Source: Bacteroidales bacterium UBA5235 (GTDB taxonomy: Bacteria > Bacteroidota > Bacteroidia > Bacteroidales > VadinHA17). From it: a stretch of 36,503 bases of DNA. Location: positions 54,760 to 91,262 of the forward strand of contig DHUL01000028.1 of NCBI GenBank assembly GCA_002409145.1, given 5' to 3'. The translations under genes were made by a program, and so were the position numbers. Below are positions 1-6,777 of this stretch, in pieces. Under the pieces are notes generated by a model, which saw only the letters and a program-made list of their open reading frames with translations, ran no database searches and was not told the origin of the DNA. The stretch's first letter is position 1. The number at the start of each line of letters is the position of its first letter.

Positions 1-56
1 GGTCTTGCGGTCTTGCGGTCGTGCAGTCTTGCGGTCGTGCGGTCATGCAGCTCTGC
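1..56. repeat. octamer tandem array (GGTCTTGC-type)
   Basis: Seven consecutive 8-nt units fill positions 1-56: GGTCTTGC twice, then GGTCGTGC, AGTCTTGC, GGTCGTGC, GGTCATGC and the more diverged AGCTCTGC. The array is cut by the window edge and may be longer. It is not inside a supported gene. Read in one frame it encodes a repetitive Arg/Ser/Cys peptide, which I take as an artefact. Confidence 0.85.
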
Positions 57-70
57 GGGAAACTACCGCT

Positions 71-144
71 TACTGCCGACTGGTACTGCTGACTGGTACT
101 GCCGACTGGCACTGCCGACTGCCGACTGCCGACTGGCACTGCCC
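71..144. repeat. 7/13-nt tandem array (CTGCCGA / TACTGCCGACTGG)
   Basis: Three 13-nt units of the form TACTGCCGACTGG (71-83, 84-96, 97-109; the middle one has CTG for CCG) are followed by a run of the 7-nt unit CTGCCGA (110-136) and a partial unit to 144. The array lies downstream of the stop codon of the minus-strand hutU gene, beyond its terminator. A shorter copy of the same motif occurs at 2378-2400. Confidence 0.85.
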
Positions 145-169
145 TTCCCTGCAATCTGGCTGCTCGCTC

Positions 170-190
170 AAAATGCCCACAGGGCATTTT
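170..190 (-). terminator. hairpin terminator of hutU
   Basis: A perfect 9-bp stem AAAATGCCC (170-178) / GGGCATTTT (182-190) with a 3-nt loop lies 17 nt after the hutU stop codon. The A/T ends supply a short U-run in either direction. A 9-nt direct repeat TGCTCGCTC (161-169 and 196-204) flanks the hairpin. Confidence 0.7.
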
Positions 191-206
191 ATTTATGCTC
201 GCTCCT

Positions 207-2216
207 CTACTGCCTGAAGATCTCATCCAGGAGATTTTCATCCGCCTCCTCCGGTATGGTAACGACCAGTCCGGGAGTCCGTTCCATCTCCCTTGTAATA
301 GCTGCTATGGCGCCGGTGTTACGCGCCCAGCTTCTGCGTGCGATGCCGTTGTTGACATCCCACAGCAACATTGACCGGATGCGGCGTGTTGTCTCCGCGC
401 TGCCGTCGAGCAGCATTCCGAATCCGCCGTTGATCACCTCGCCCCATCCTACTCCACCGCCGTTGTGAACGGAGACCCATGTTGCTCCGCGGAAGGCGTC
501 GCCAATGACGTTCTGTACCGCCATGTCAGCAGTGAAACGCGAACCGTCATAGATGTTCGATGTCTCACGGAACGGCGAATCAGTGCCAGACACATCGTGA
601 TGATCACGTCCGATTACTATCGGGCCGCTGATGATCCCCGATGATATGGCGTCATTGAAGGCCGAGGCTATCATAATCCTGCCGGCGGCATCGGCATAAA
701 GGATGCGAGCCTGCGACCCCACCACAAGCCGGTTATGTCCCGCCTCGCGGATCCAGTGAATATTGTCCGACATCTGCTGACGGATATCTTCAGGCGACTC
801 TATCATAAGACGCTCCAGTGTGGCAGCTGCAATTGCGTCACTTTTCTCCAGGTCAGCTGGGTCACCGGAACAGCATACCCATCGGAACGGACCGAAGCCG
901 TAGTCAAAGCAGATGGGTCCCATGATATCCTCAACATACGACGGGTAGCGGAATCCACCCCTGCCATTGCCTACATCGGCTCCTGCACGTGAAGCTTCCA
1001 GGAGGAAGGCATTGCCATAATCAAAGAAATAGGTTCCGTGTGCAGTGTGCCTGTTGATGGCTTCCACCTGCCGGCGCAGTGAACCCTGCACAAGGCTGCG
1101 GAATTTCCCGGGATCTTCAGCCATGAGGGTGTTTGCCTCGTCAAAACTGATTCCTGCCGGATAGTAGCCACCTGCCCAGGGGTTATGAAGTGAGGTCTGG
1201 TCTGATCCCAGGTCGGACCATAGCCCCTCATCCGCAAACCGCTCCCACAGGTCAACAATATTTCCCTGGTAGGCCATAGACACCACCTCCCCGTCACTGC
1301 ACGCCTTGCGCACCCGCATAACCAGCTCAGACAGATCGGTATGAACCTCGTCAACCCAGCCCTGGGAGTGGCGGGTTCTGATGGCCTTCGGGTTGACCTC
1401 GGCGATGACTGACACCACCCCGGCTATATTGCCCGCTTTGGGCTGAGCCCCTGACATGCCTCCAAGTCCCGATGAGATGAAGAGCCTGCTCTTACGCTCC
1501 CCGGGAGCTACAGGCTTCACCCGTCTCTTTGCATTGAGAAGGGTGATAGTTGTACCGTGAACTATTCCCTGAGGACCGATATACATGTATGAGCCGGCAG
1601 TCATCTGCCCGTACTGTGAGACACCGAGAGCATTGAACCGCTCCCAGTTATCCTGCGACGAATAGTTGGGTATCACCATCCCGTTGGTGACAACCACCCG
1701 CGGTGCCTCCCAGTGCGAAGGGAACAGGCCAAGCGGATGTCCCGAATACATCACCAGCGTCTGTTCATCGGTCATCTCCGACAGGTACTTCATTGTGAGC
1801 CTGTACTGGGCCCAGTTCTGGAAGACAGCACCGTTGCCGCCATAGGTGATCAGCTCGTGCGGATGCTGAGCAACGGCAGGATCGAGGTTGTTGGTGATCA
1901 TCAGCATTATTGCGGCAGCCTGCGCTGACCGGTGCGGATACTCGGTTACCGGACGGGCCTTCATTTCATAATCAGGCCTGTAACGATACATATATATACG
2001 TCCCCGTTCGCGGAGCTCAGCTGCGAATTCGGGAGCCAGGTCCCTGTGAAGCGACGGGGGAAAATACCTGAGGGCATTGCGGAGGGCGAGCTTCTTTTCT
2101 TCATCTGTCAGAATGTCACGACGCCGCGGGGCATGATTCACCGAGGGGTCCCAGGTCCTGGGCCCGGGCAGGTATGAGGGAATGCCCTCCCTGACCTGCG
2201 ATTTGAAGTCATTCAT
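207..2216 (-). CDS. hutU: urocanate hydratase
   Basis: Converts urocanate to 4-imidazolone-5-propionate, the second step of histidine degradation, in the cytoplasm with tightly bound NAD+. The 669-residue protein has the urocanase landmarks: the segment YGGNGAVFQNWAQYRLT near residue 125, HPLGLFPS, the glycine-rich SSGLGGMSGAQPKA, and GPFRWVCCSGDPAD, where Cys446/447 sit in the position of the conserved active-site cysteine region. It is about 110 residues longer than the classical Pseudomonas-type enzyme; this long form is familiar in Bacteroidota. No hutH, hutI or formimidoyltransferase gene is in the window, so the rest of the pathway must lie elsewhere or left of position 1. It ends 17 nt before a good terminator. 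The start MNDFKSQV is the first in-frame Met and no alternative is needed. Confidence 0.95.
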   Translation of the reverse strand: MNDFKSQVREGIPSYLPGPRTWDPSVNHAPRRRDILTDEEKKLALRNALRYFPPSLHRDLAPEFAAELRERGRIYMYRYRPDYEMKARPVTEYPHRSAQAAAIMLMITNNLDPAVAQHPHELITYGGNGAVFQNWAQYRLTMKYLSEMTDEQTLVMYSGHPLGLFPSHWEAPRVVVTNGMVIPNYSSQDNWERFNALGVSQYGQMTAGSYMYIGPQGIVHGTTITLLNAKRRVKPVAPGERKSRLFISSGLGGMSGAQPKAGNIAGVVSVIAEVNPKAIRTRHSQGWVDEVHTDLSELVMRVRKACSDGEVVSMAYQGNIVDLWERFADEGLWSDLGSDQTSLHNPWAGGYYPAGISFDEANTLMAEDPGKFRSLVQGSLRRQVEAINRHTAHGTYFFDYGNAFLLEASRAGADVGNGRGGFRYPSYVEDIMGPICFDYGFGPFRWVCCSGDPADLEKSDAIAAATLERLMIESPEDIRQQMSDNIHWIREAGHNRLVVGSQARILYADAAGRIMIASAFNDAISSGIISGPIVIGRDHHDVSGTDSPFRETSNIYDGSRFTADMAVQNVIGDAFRGATWVSVHNGGGVGWGEVINGGFGMLLDGSAETTRRIRSMLLWDVNNGIARRSWARNTGAIAAITREMERTPGLVVTIPEEADENLLDEIFRQ

Positions 2217-2324
2217 GGTATTGGATAAAATTCAACTCTGTAAAGATAATAAAACGCGGAGAGACACCGTCTGTGGCGCCTCCCCCTATATCAAATAACA
2301 GGTTATTCTCTTACTGCCGTCCCG

Positions 2325-2342
2325 ATCCGCCAGCCGGCGGAT
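2325..2342. repeat. inverted repeat between the zinc-ribbon gene and hutU
   Basis: ATCCGCC (2325-2331) and GGCGGAT (2336-2342) form a 7-bp stem with loop AGCC in the 185-nt gap between two minus-strand genes. It could help end transcription from the upstream cluster, but there is no U-run, so this is only a structural observation. Confidence 0.5.
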
Positions 2343-2377
2343 GCGAGATTGATCCTGCTCCTTCGTCGCAGTCTCAA

Positions 2378-2400
2378 ACTGCTGACTGGTACTGCCGGCT
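2378..2400. repeat. second copy of the ACTGCTGACTGGTACTGCC repeat
   Basis: About 23 nt reproduce the unit of the 71-144 array (one TGCTGACTGG unit followed by TACTGCCGGCT). It ends one base before the stop codon (2402) of the minus-strand zinc-ribbon gene, so it forms the very start of that gene's 3' untranslated region. Confidence 0.75.
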
Positions 2401-2401
2401 G

Positions 2402-3166
2402 TTACTTCGCCTCGCTTATGATCTCATCGTCAACAAGTATGCGGCCGCAGTATTCGCAAACGATGATCTTTTTCCTTGATCTTATATCAAGCTGGCGCTG
2501 CGGGGGTATCTGGTTAAAGCAACCGCCGCATGCATCCCTCTGGACCGGCACAACTGCGAGTCCGTTGCGGGCATTGGTGCGTATGCGCTTGTAAGCTGTC
2601 AACAGCCTCTCTTCAATCCTCGTCTGCAACTCGCCTGATCTGACAGATAGCTGCTCCTCCTCCTTCTGAGTATCATGAGTTATGTCCTCCAGCTCAGACT
2701 TCTTGCTCTCCAGGTCGTGTTTCCGTTCTTCAAGCATATCCTGGGCTTCGGTCATTGTCTCCTTCTTCTCGGCAGTCTGAGCGGTGAACTCACGTATCTT
2801 TTTGTTGCACAGTTCTATCTCGAGAGTCTGGAACTCTATCTCCTTGGAAAGAGAGTCATACTCGCGGTTGTTGCGTACGTTGTTCTGTTGTTCCTCGTAT
2901 TTTTTGATCAGTGCCTGAGAGGCAGTTATCTCGTTGTTCTTGCCTACAACAGACTTTTCCAGTTCGGCAATTTCGTTTTTCAAATTGCCAATTCTGGTCT
3001 CAAGTCCTGCCACCTCATCCTCAAGATCCTGCACTTCCAGTGGCAGTTCACCGCGCAGGGTACGGATTTTATCTATTTCTGAATCAACAAGCTGCAGTGA
3101 ATAGAGAGCCCTGAGTTTCTCCTCTATTGTAAGTTCTGTTTCAGGTGATTTAGTCTGTTTTGTCAT
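2402..3166 (-). CDS. coiled-coil C4-type zinc-ribbon protein (DUF164 / zf-RING_7)
   Basis: A 254-residue protein with long coiled coil from about residue 15 to 190 (heptads rich in Glu, Lys, Leu) and a C-terminal zinc ribbon: two CxxC knuckles at Cys213/Cys216 and Cys237/Cys240 (CGGC and CEYC) separated by a basic stretch. This is the classic layout of the DUF164 family, whose biochemical role is not firmly known; nucleic-acid binding is often inferred from the basic ribbon. Its start overlaps the end of the Nif3-type gene by 17 bp, so the two are translationally coupled, an arrangement I recall as recurrent in Bacteroidota. No signal peptide or membrane segment, so cytoplasmic. Confidence 0.9.
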   Translation of the reverse strand: MTKQTKSPETELTIEEKLRALYSLQLVDSEIDKIRTLRGELPLEVQDLEDEVAGLETRIGNLKNEIAELEKSVVGKNNEITASQALIKKYEEQQNNVRNNREYDSLSKEIEFQTLEIELCNKKIREFTAQTAEKKETMTEAQDMLEERKHDLESKKSELEDITHDTQKEEEQLSVRSGELQTRIEERLLTAYKRIRTNARNGLAVVPVQRDACGGCFNQIPPQRQLDIRSRKKIIVCEYCGRILVDDEIISEAK

Positions 3167-4268
3167 ACCCGTAGTAATTAATGGGATTGGTTTTTATCCC
3201 GGAAAACCGGAGTGCAAAGTTAGGAAATTTTTTCTGAATCAGGTCATAGAGGATTTCGAGTGAAAATTTTTCGCTTTCGTAGTGTCCGATATCAGCCACG
3301 AGCATTTCCCGGGGTGCTTCTGTGAAGGTGTGATATTTGATATCACCGGTGATGAATGCGTCGGCGCCGGCGCGCGCGGCGCTGCTGATGAGGGCTGACC
3401 CCGCCCCCCCGCATACAGCCACTGTGCTAATGATACGGGCGGGGTCACCGCAGTAGCGGATGACGGGCAGACCGGTCAGCTTACGGAGCCGCTCCAGCAG
3501 TGCCGCGCCTGTCAGCGGAGCTGGCAGGGCGCCTATGGCGCCCGCGCCGGCACCCCGGTACTCATTCTCAAGCGCTATAAAATCCCATGCAACCTCCTCA
3601 TAGGGATGAGCAGCCAGCATGGCCTTCACACATGTTCCCTTAAGATGTGATGGTAACACTACTTCAATACGCACCTCCGGCTCGGTGTGAAACTCACCTA
3701 TAATGCCCGCATATGGATCAGCTCCCTCACCCGCACGGTATGTTCCCTCTCCCCTTACATTAAAACTGCAGGAGTCATAGTTTCCAATACTCCCGGCACC
3801 GGCGGCAAAAAGGGCATCACGTACAGCCACGGCATGCGACTCCGGGACAAAGGTGACAAGCTTCATCAACCTGCCACTGAGCGGCTCAAGCACTCTTATT
3901 CCCTCCAGGCCGGTTTTTTCAGCAAGGATGTGGCTTACGCCATTACCATAGTTGTCAAAGCTGGTATGGGCAGAATAAACGGCAATGCCGTTCTTTATTG
4001 CAGATGCAACGCATGTCTCGCTGTTGCTCCCGTATGCAAGCCGCTTCAGAGGTCTGAAGATCAGAGGATGATGCGAGAGCACAAGATCAAATCCGCCTGC
4101 AACCGCCTCATTAATGACCTCCGGGGTCACATCTACAGTCAGCAGCACGGAAGCGACTGTTGCCGACAGATCGCCCACCTGAAGGCCGCTGTTGTCATAC
4201 TCTTCCTGGAATGACGGAGGGATCAGCCCCTCGAGCCACCTTACAAATTCTGCAAGTGTAACCGCCAT
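3150..4268 (-). CDS. Nif3-like dinuclear metal-centre protein (DUF34)
   Basis: A 372-residue member of the NIF3/DUF34 (YbgI/YqfO) family. The dinuclear metal site is visible: LSHHPLIF with His66/His67, HTSFD with His101 and Asp105, and near the C-terminus ADIGHYESE with His329 and Glu333. The length matches the long form carrying a central PII/CutA-like insert (about residues 130-240, with the family's HPYEEVAWD motif at 221) rather than the 250-residue short form. Family members are often labelled GTP cyclohydrolase I type 2, but that activity is doubtful; recent work points to metal or metabolite repair. It is 4 nt downstream of the MerR-type gene and overlaps the zinc-ribbon gene, indicating one operon. 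Confidence 0.93.
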   Translation of the reverse strand: MAVTLAEFVRWLEGLIPPSFQEEYDNSGLQVGDLSATVASVLLTVDVTPEVINEAVAGGFDLVLSHHPLIFRPLKRLAYGSNSETCVASAIKNGIAVYSAHTSFDNYGNGVSHILAEKTGLEGIRVLEPLSGRLMKLVTFVPESHAVAVRDALFAAGAGSIGNYDSCSFNVRGEGTYRAGEGADPYAGIIGEFHTEPEVRIEVVLPSHLKGTCVKAMLAAHPYEEVAWDFIALENEYRGAGAGAIGALPAPLTGAALLERLRKLTGLPVIRYCGDPARIISTVAVCGGAGSALISSAARAGADAFITGDIKYHTFTEAPREMLVADIGHYESEKFSLEILYDLIQKKFPNFALRFSGIKTNPINYYGYDKTD

Positions 4269-4272
4269 AAAA

Positions 4273-4611
4273 TCACTTGATTTCGTCCCTGATCTCCACC
4301 AGCATAGCCTTGATGTTGCGGAGGGTATCTGCTATCTCGAGCCGGTAGTCGGCATCGTCACGGTTGTTTTTGAGGTATTTCTTCGCGCCTTCCAGAGTCA
4401 TGCCCCTCTCCCTCAGAAGGTGATGTATCAGCCTGAGGTTCTTCAGGTCCTCTGGCATGAACAACCTGTTACCCTTATTGTTCTTTTTGGGTTTGAGTAT
4501 ATCAAACTCCTTTTCCCAGAAGCGAATCGTGGAGACAGGCTCTGAAAACATTTCGGCAACCTCGCCGATCTGGTAGAAGAGCTTTTCCACTTTCTTTTCC
4601 CTGTAAGGCAT
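4273..4611 (-). CDS. MerR-type transcriptional regulator
   Basis: A 112-residue protein with a MerR winged helix-turn-helix in the first 75 residues: FYQIGEVAEMF, then STIRFWEKEF, the wing NNKGNRLFMPEDL and helix LRLIHHLLRERGMTLEGAK. There is no C-terminal effector domain beyond a short helical tail, and no cysteine pattern for metal sensing. Such short MerR proteins accompany M23 peptidase and Nif3 genes in many Bacteroidota; what they sense is unknown. It lies between the M23 pair (15 nt downstream of the nearer one) and the Nif3 gene (4 nt), suggesting co-transcription. Confidence 0.9.
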   Translation of the reverse strand: MPYREKKVEKLFYQIGEVAEMFSEPVSTIRFWEKEFDILKPKKNNKGNRLFMPEDLKNLRLIHHLLRERGMTLEGAKKYLKNNRDDADYRLEIADTLRNIKAMLVEIRDEIK

Positions 4612-4626
4612 GATCAGCTAAATGAA

Positions 4627-5613
4627 TCAGTCAAACGTCTGCCCGCTCTTGCTTGATATCTCGAGCATACGTTCATATTCGGCGGGTGTAAGATCATTGA
4701 AATAATAGAGAGCCGGGTCAACCTGCTTCCCATTGGCGCGCACCTCATAGTGCAGGTGCGGAGCAGTTGAAAGACCGGTGCTTCCGACAAACCCTATCAC
4801 ATCACCTCTCTTGACCTTCTGCCCCTCCCTGACATTAAATTTTTCAAGATGGGCATAGGTGGTCTGGTATCCAAATCCATGGTCAATGATCACATGGTTA
4901 CCGAGCTCACGGCGGGCTGACTTTACTGTCCGGATGACCCCGTTGCCGGTGGCATATACTTCTGTTCCGGTAGGTGCAGTAAAATCCATCCCCGCATGGA
5001 ACTTTGATATCTTGTATATGGGGTGAATCCGATAACCAAAACCAGATGCCGTACGTTTCAGGTCCTCGTTTGACACAGGCTGTATTGCAGGAAGGCTGCT
5101 CAGCATCTCCTCCTTTTCCTTTGCATAGGCAACCAGCTCGTCAAACGACTCCGACTGGACATATATCTTTTTCCTGATCCTGTCAAGGCGCCTGGCAGTT
5201 TCTATTACCAGGTCAGAATTTGAAAAACCTTCAAGCTCCTGATACCGGTTAACCCCTCCGATCCCTCCTTCACGGTATGATGACGGAACCGGTTCAGTCT
5301 CAAAAATAGTCCTGTAGAGATTGTCATCTGTTTCCTGCAGATGTGTCAGGACCTTTTCCACGTTTTCCATCTCCCTGTTCATCAGATCATACTGCAGGGT
5401 GAGTTGTGCAATCTCCCTCTTCAATGCCTTTTCCTGGGGGGAATCAAAAATGAAAGCAAAAATGAATCCGTAAATCCCGGCAAGAAACAGGGATGCTACG
5501 AAATATCCGAAAAGCCGAAGGAATGTCTGTCTGAGGCCCAGCCTGATCCTGTCAAAGCTGAGTGTCTCATGATTAAACTTGTACTTTGTCTTGGGCATTT
5601 TTTTGGATGGCAT
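4627..5613 (-). CDS. membrane-anchored M23 family metallopeptidase (copy 1)
   Basis: A 328-residue LytM/M23 zinc endopeptidase predicted to cut peptidoglycan cross-bridges. Order: basic cytoplasmic tail (1-35), one transmembrane segment (about 37-56), a coiled coil (about 60-100 and 135-172), and the LytM domain (about 190-300). Zinc and catalytic residues are intact: His206 and Asp210 (HAGMD), His255 (YAHLEKF) and His286/His288 (HLHYE), so it should be catalytic, unlike EnvC/NlpD-type activators. It shares domain order and several motifs with the next gene upstream, so the pair arose by duplication. It appears to have its own promoter in the 91-nt gap. Confidence 0.93.
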   Translation of the reverse strand: MPSKKMPKTKYKFNHETLSFDRIRLGLRQTFLRLFGYFVASLFLAGIYGFIFAFIFDSPQEKALKREIAQLTLQYDLMNREMENVEKVLTHLQETDDNLYRTIFETEPVPSSYREGGIGGVNRYQELEGFSNSDLVIETARRLDRIRKKIYVQSESFDELVAYAKEKEEMLSSLPAIQPVSNEDLKRTASGFGYRIHPIYKISKFHAGMDFTAPTGTEVYATGNGVIRTVKSARRELGNHVIIDHGFGYQTTYAHLEKFNVREGQKVKRGDVIGFVGSTGLSTAPHLHYEVRANGKQVDPALYYFNDLTPAEYERMLEISSKSGQTFD

Positions 5614-5626
5614 GCTCTATACCCTG

Positions 5627-5656
5627 CAAACATAAGAAATAATAGTAAAATACAAA
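5627..5656 (-). promoter_or_regulatory. Bacteroidota-type promoter of M23 copy 1
   Basis: On the minus strand a TTTG (-33; 5653-5656) is followed after 18 nt by TATGTTTG (-7; 5627-5634), matching the Bacteroidota sigma-ABfr consensus TTTG-N19-21-TAnnTTTG with one base less spacing. The -7 box ends 13 nt before the ATG of the downstream peptidase gene, so the leader would be only a few nucleotides. Confidence 0.55.
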
Positions 5657-5704
5657 AACAGTCGTGACGGCTGATTTGGTTAAAATATTATTAAAAATTT
5701 TCCG

Positions 5705-6661
5705 TCAGGGTTTGCTGAGGTAGTCGAGCATCATGAAATATTCATCCTCCGAGAGGTTGTCCTCAAAGTACCAGAGGGGATTCATATGCTCACCGAAGAG
5801 GTCTATCTGGTAATGCAGGTGAGGGCCGGTGGATGTCCCTGTGTTGCCTGAAAGCCCTATGAAGTCACCACGCGAGACTTTCTGTCCCTGCCTTACATTG
5901 AATTCACTGAGATGTCCGTAAATTGTCCTGTATCCATATCCGTGGTCAATTACAACCTTCGTTCCGTATCCGTCACGCTGGTTGCCGGCATAGTCTACAA
6001 TACCTGCTCCCGTTGCATGCACCTCGGTACCTATCGGACAGCGGAAGTCCTGTCCGAAATGCCAGCGGGGTGAACCAAGGACCGGATGCTTCTCACGGAA
6101 TTTCATGCCGTCACCCAACCGCAGGTTTACATTTACCGGCCTGATATATGGCAGATGCTCCCACATCTCCTTCCACTCGGATGCCCTTTCTGTAAGTTCT
6201 TTAAGAGAGTTGTACTGAATATTTGTCTGTGTCCTGAGGTCATCAAACTTCGACCTCACCTGCATCATCAGTCCTGAGTTCATGTAGCCTGTCAGGTCAG
6301 CCAGCCTGTTGGTACCGCCTGATCCACCTTCGGTGATATCAGCCGGAATGACAGGCAGGTCAAGCACAGCCCGGTACGAGGTGTTGTCAGTTGAACGAAG
6401 ATCAGCCACTGCTGCGGTGGAATAGTCAATCTGTCTTTCAAGGAGCGTGTACCTCAACCTCAGTTCTTCCACCTGCTGCCGGAGCATCTCCTCCTTGGGC
6501 GATCCGAACAACCGGTGAAAAATGAAGCTGTAAAAAAGGGCGGCAACTATTGAAAGTGACACCCACAGTGTCAGCCTGAGAAACCTTTCTCTCCCGTTTC
6601 TCCTGTGCTGCAGGAACTGCAGGTTTGTATGGTCAAAAACGTAATTCTTCCTTTTAAGCAT
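5705..6661 (-). CDS. membrane-anchored M23 family metallopeptidase (copy 2)
   Basis: A 318-residue paralogue of the neighbouring peptidase: basic N-terminus, transmembrane helix at about 29-48, coiled-coil stalk (55-170) and C-terminal LytM domain (185-300). His201/Asp205 (HFGQD), His250 (YGHLSEF) and His281/His283 (HLHYQ) are all present, so zinc binding and hydrolysis should be intact. Both copies also share a small motif in the stalk, EGGxGGxNRxxxLxG, about 110-130 residues in. It is the first gene of the minus-strand cluster and diverges from alaS; its likely -7 box is at 6706-6713. Confidence 0.93.
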   Translation of the reverse strand: MLKRKNYVFDHTNLQFLQHRRNGRERFLRLTLWVSLSIVAALFYSFIFHRLFGSPKEEMLRQQVEELRLRYTLLERQIDYSTAAVADLRSTDNTSYRAVLDLPVIPADITEGGSGGTNRLADLTGYMNSGLMMQVRSKFDDLRTQTNIQYNSLKELTERASEWKEMWEHLPYIRPVNVNLRLGDGMKFREKHPVLGSPRWHFGQDFRCPIGTEVHATGAGIVDYAGNQRDGYGTKVVIDHGYGYRTIYGHLSEFNVRQGQKVSRGDFIGLSGNTGTSTGPHLHYQIDLFGEHMNPLWYFEDNLSEDEYFMMLDYLSKP

Positions 6662-6705
6662 CAGCAGTAGTGTGGATCACCCACCATTTTAAGACGACTA
6701 TTCCT

Positions 6706-6713
6706 CAAACGTA
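6706..6713 (-). promoter_or_regulatory. -7 box (TACGTTTG) for M23 copy 2
   Basis: The minus strand reads TACGTTTG, a perfect match to TAnnTTTG, 44 nt upstream of the M23 copy 2 start codon. A TTTG exists further upstream (6740-6743) but at 26 nt spacing, so the -33 element is uncertain. The box overlaps the left arm of the inverted repeat at 6710-6735. Confidence 0.45.
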
Positions 6714-6735
6714 AAATTTTTAATTTAATTTTACG
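6710..6735. promoter_or_regulatory. 9-bp inverted repeat in the M23/alaS divergent promoter region
   Basis: CGTAAAATT (6710-6718) and AATTTTACG (6727-6735) form a perfect 9-bp dyad with an 8-nt A/T spacer, midway between the divergent M23 copy 2 and alaS genes. It overlaps the M23 -7 box. It could be an operator for a dimeric regulator; the cluster encodes a MerR protein whose target is unknown. There is no direct evidence of binding. Confidence 0.45.
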
Positions 6736-6777
6736 CACCCAAATGAAAATAGTTTCAAACAGGGGCGCCAGGTTAAA

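Noticed and set aside
1..144. Possible CRISPR array in the repeat region
   Set aside because: Units are 7-13 nt with no spacers, and no cas genes are present.
5..468. Plus-strand frames over the 1-144 arrays with Arg/Cys/Leu-rich repeats
   Set aside because: The peptides merely translate the tandem repeats, then run antisense to hutU.
2273..2594. Plus-strand frames between hutU and the zinc-ribbon gene
   Set aside because: Coding-like length comes from the short repeat and the antisense of the zinc-ribbon gene; no conserved motif.
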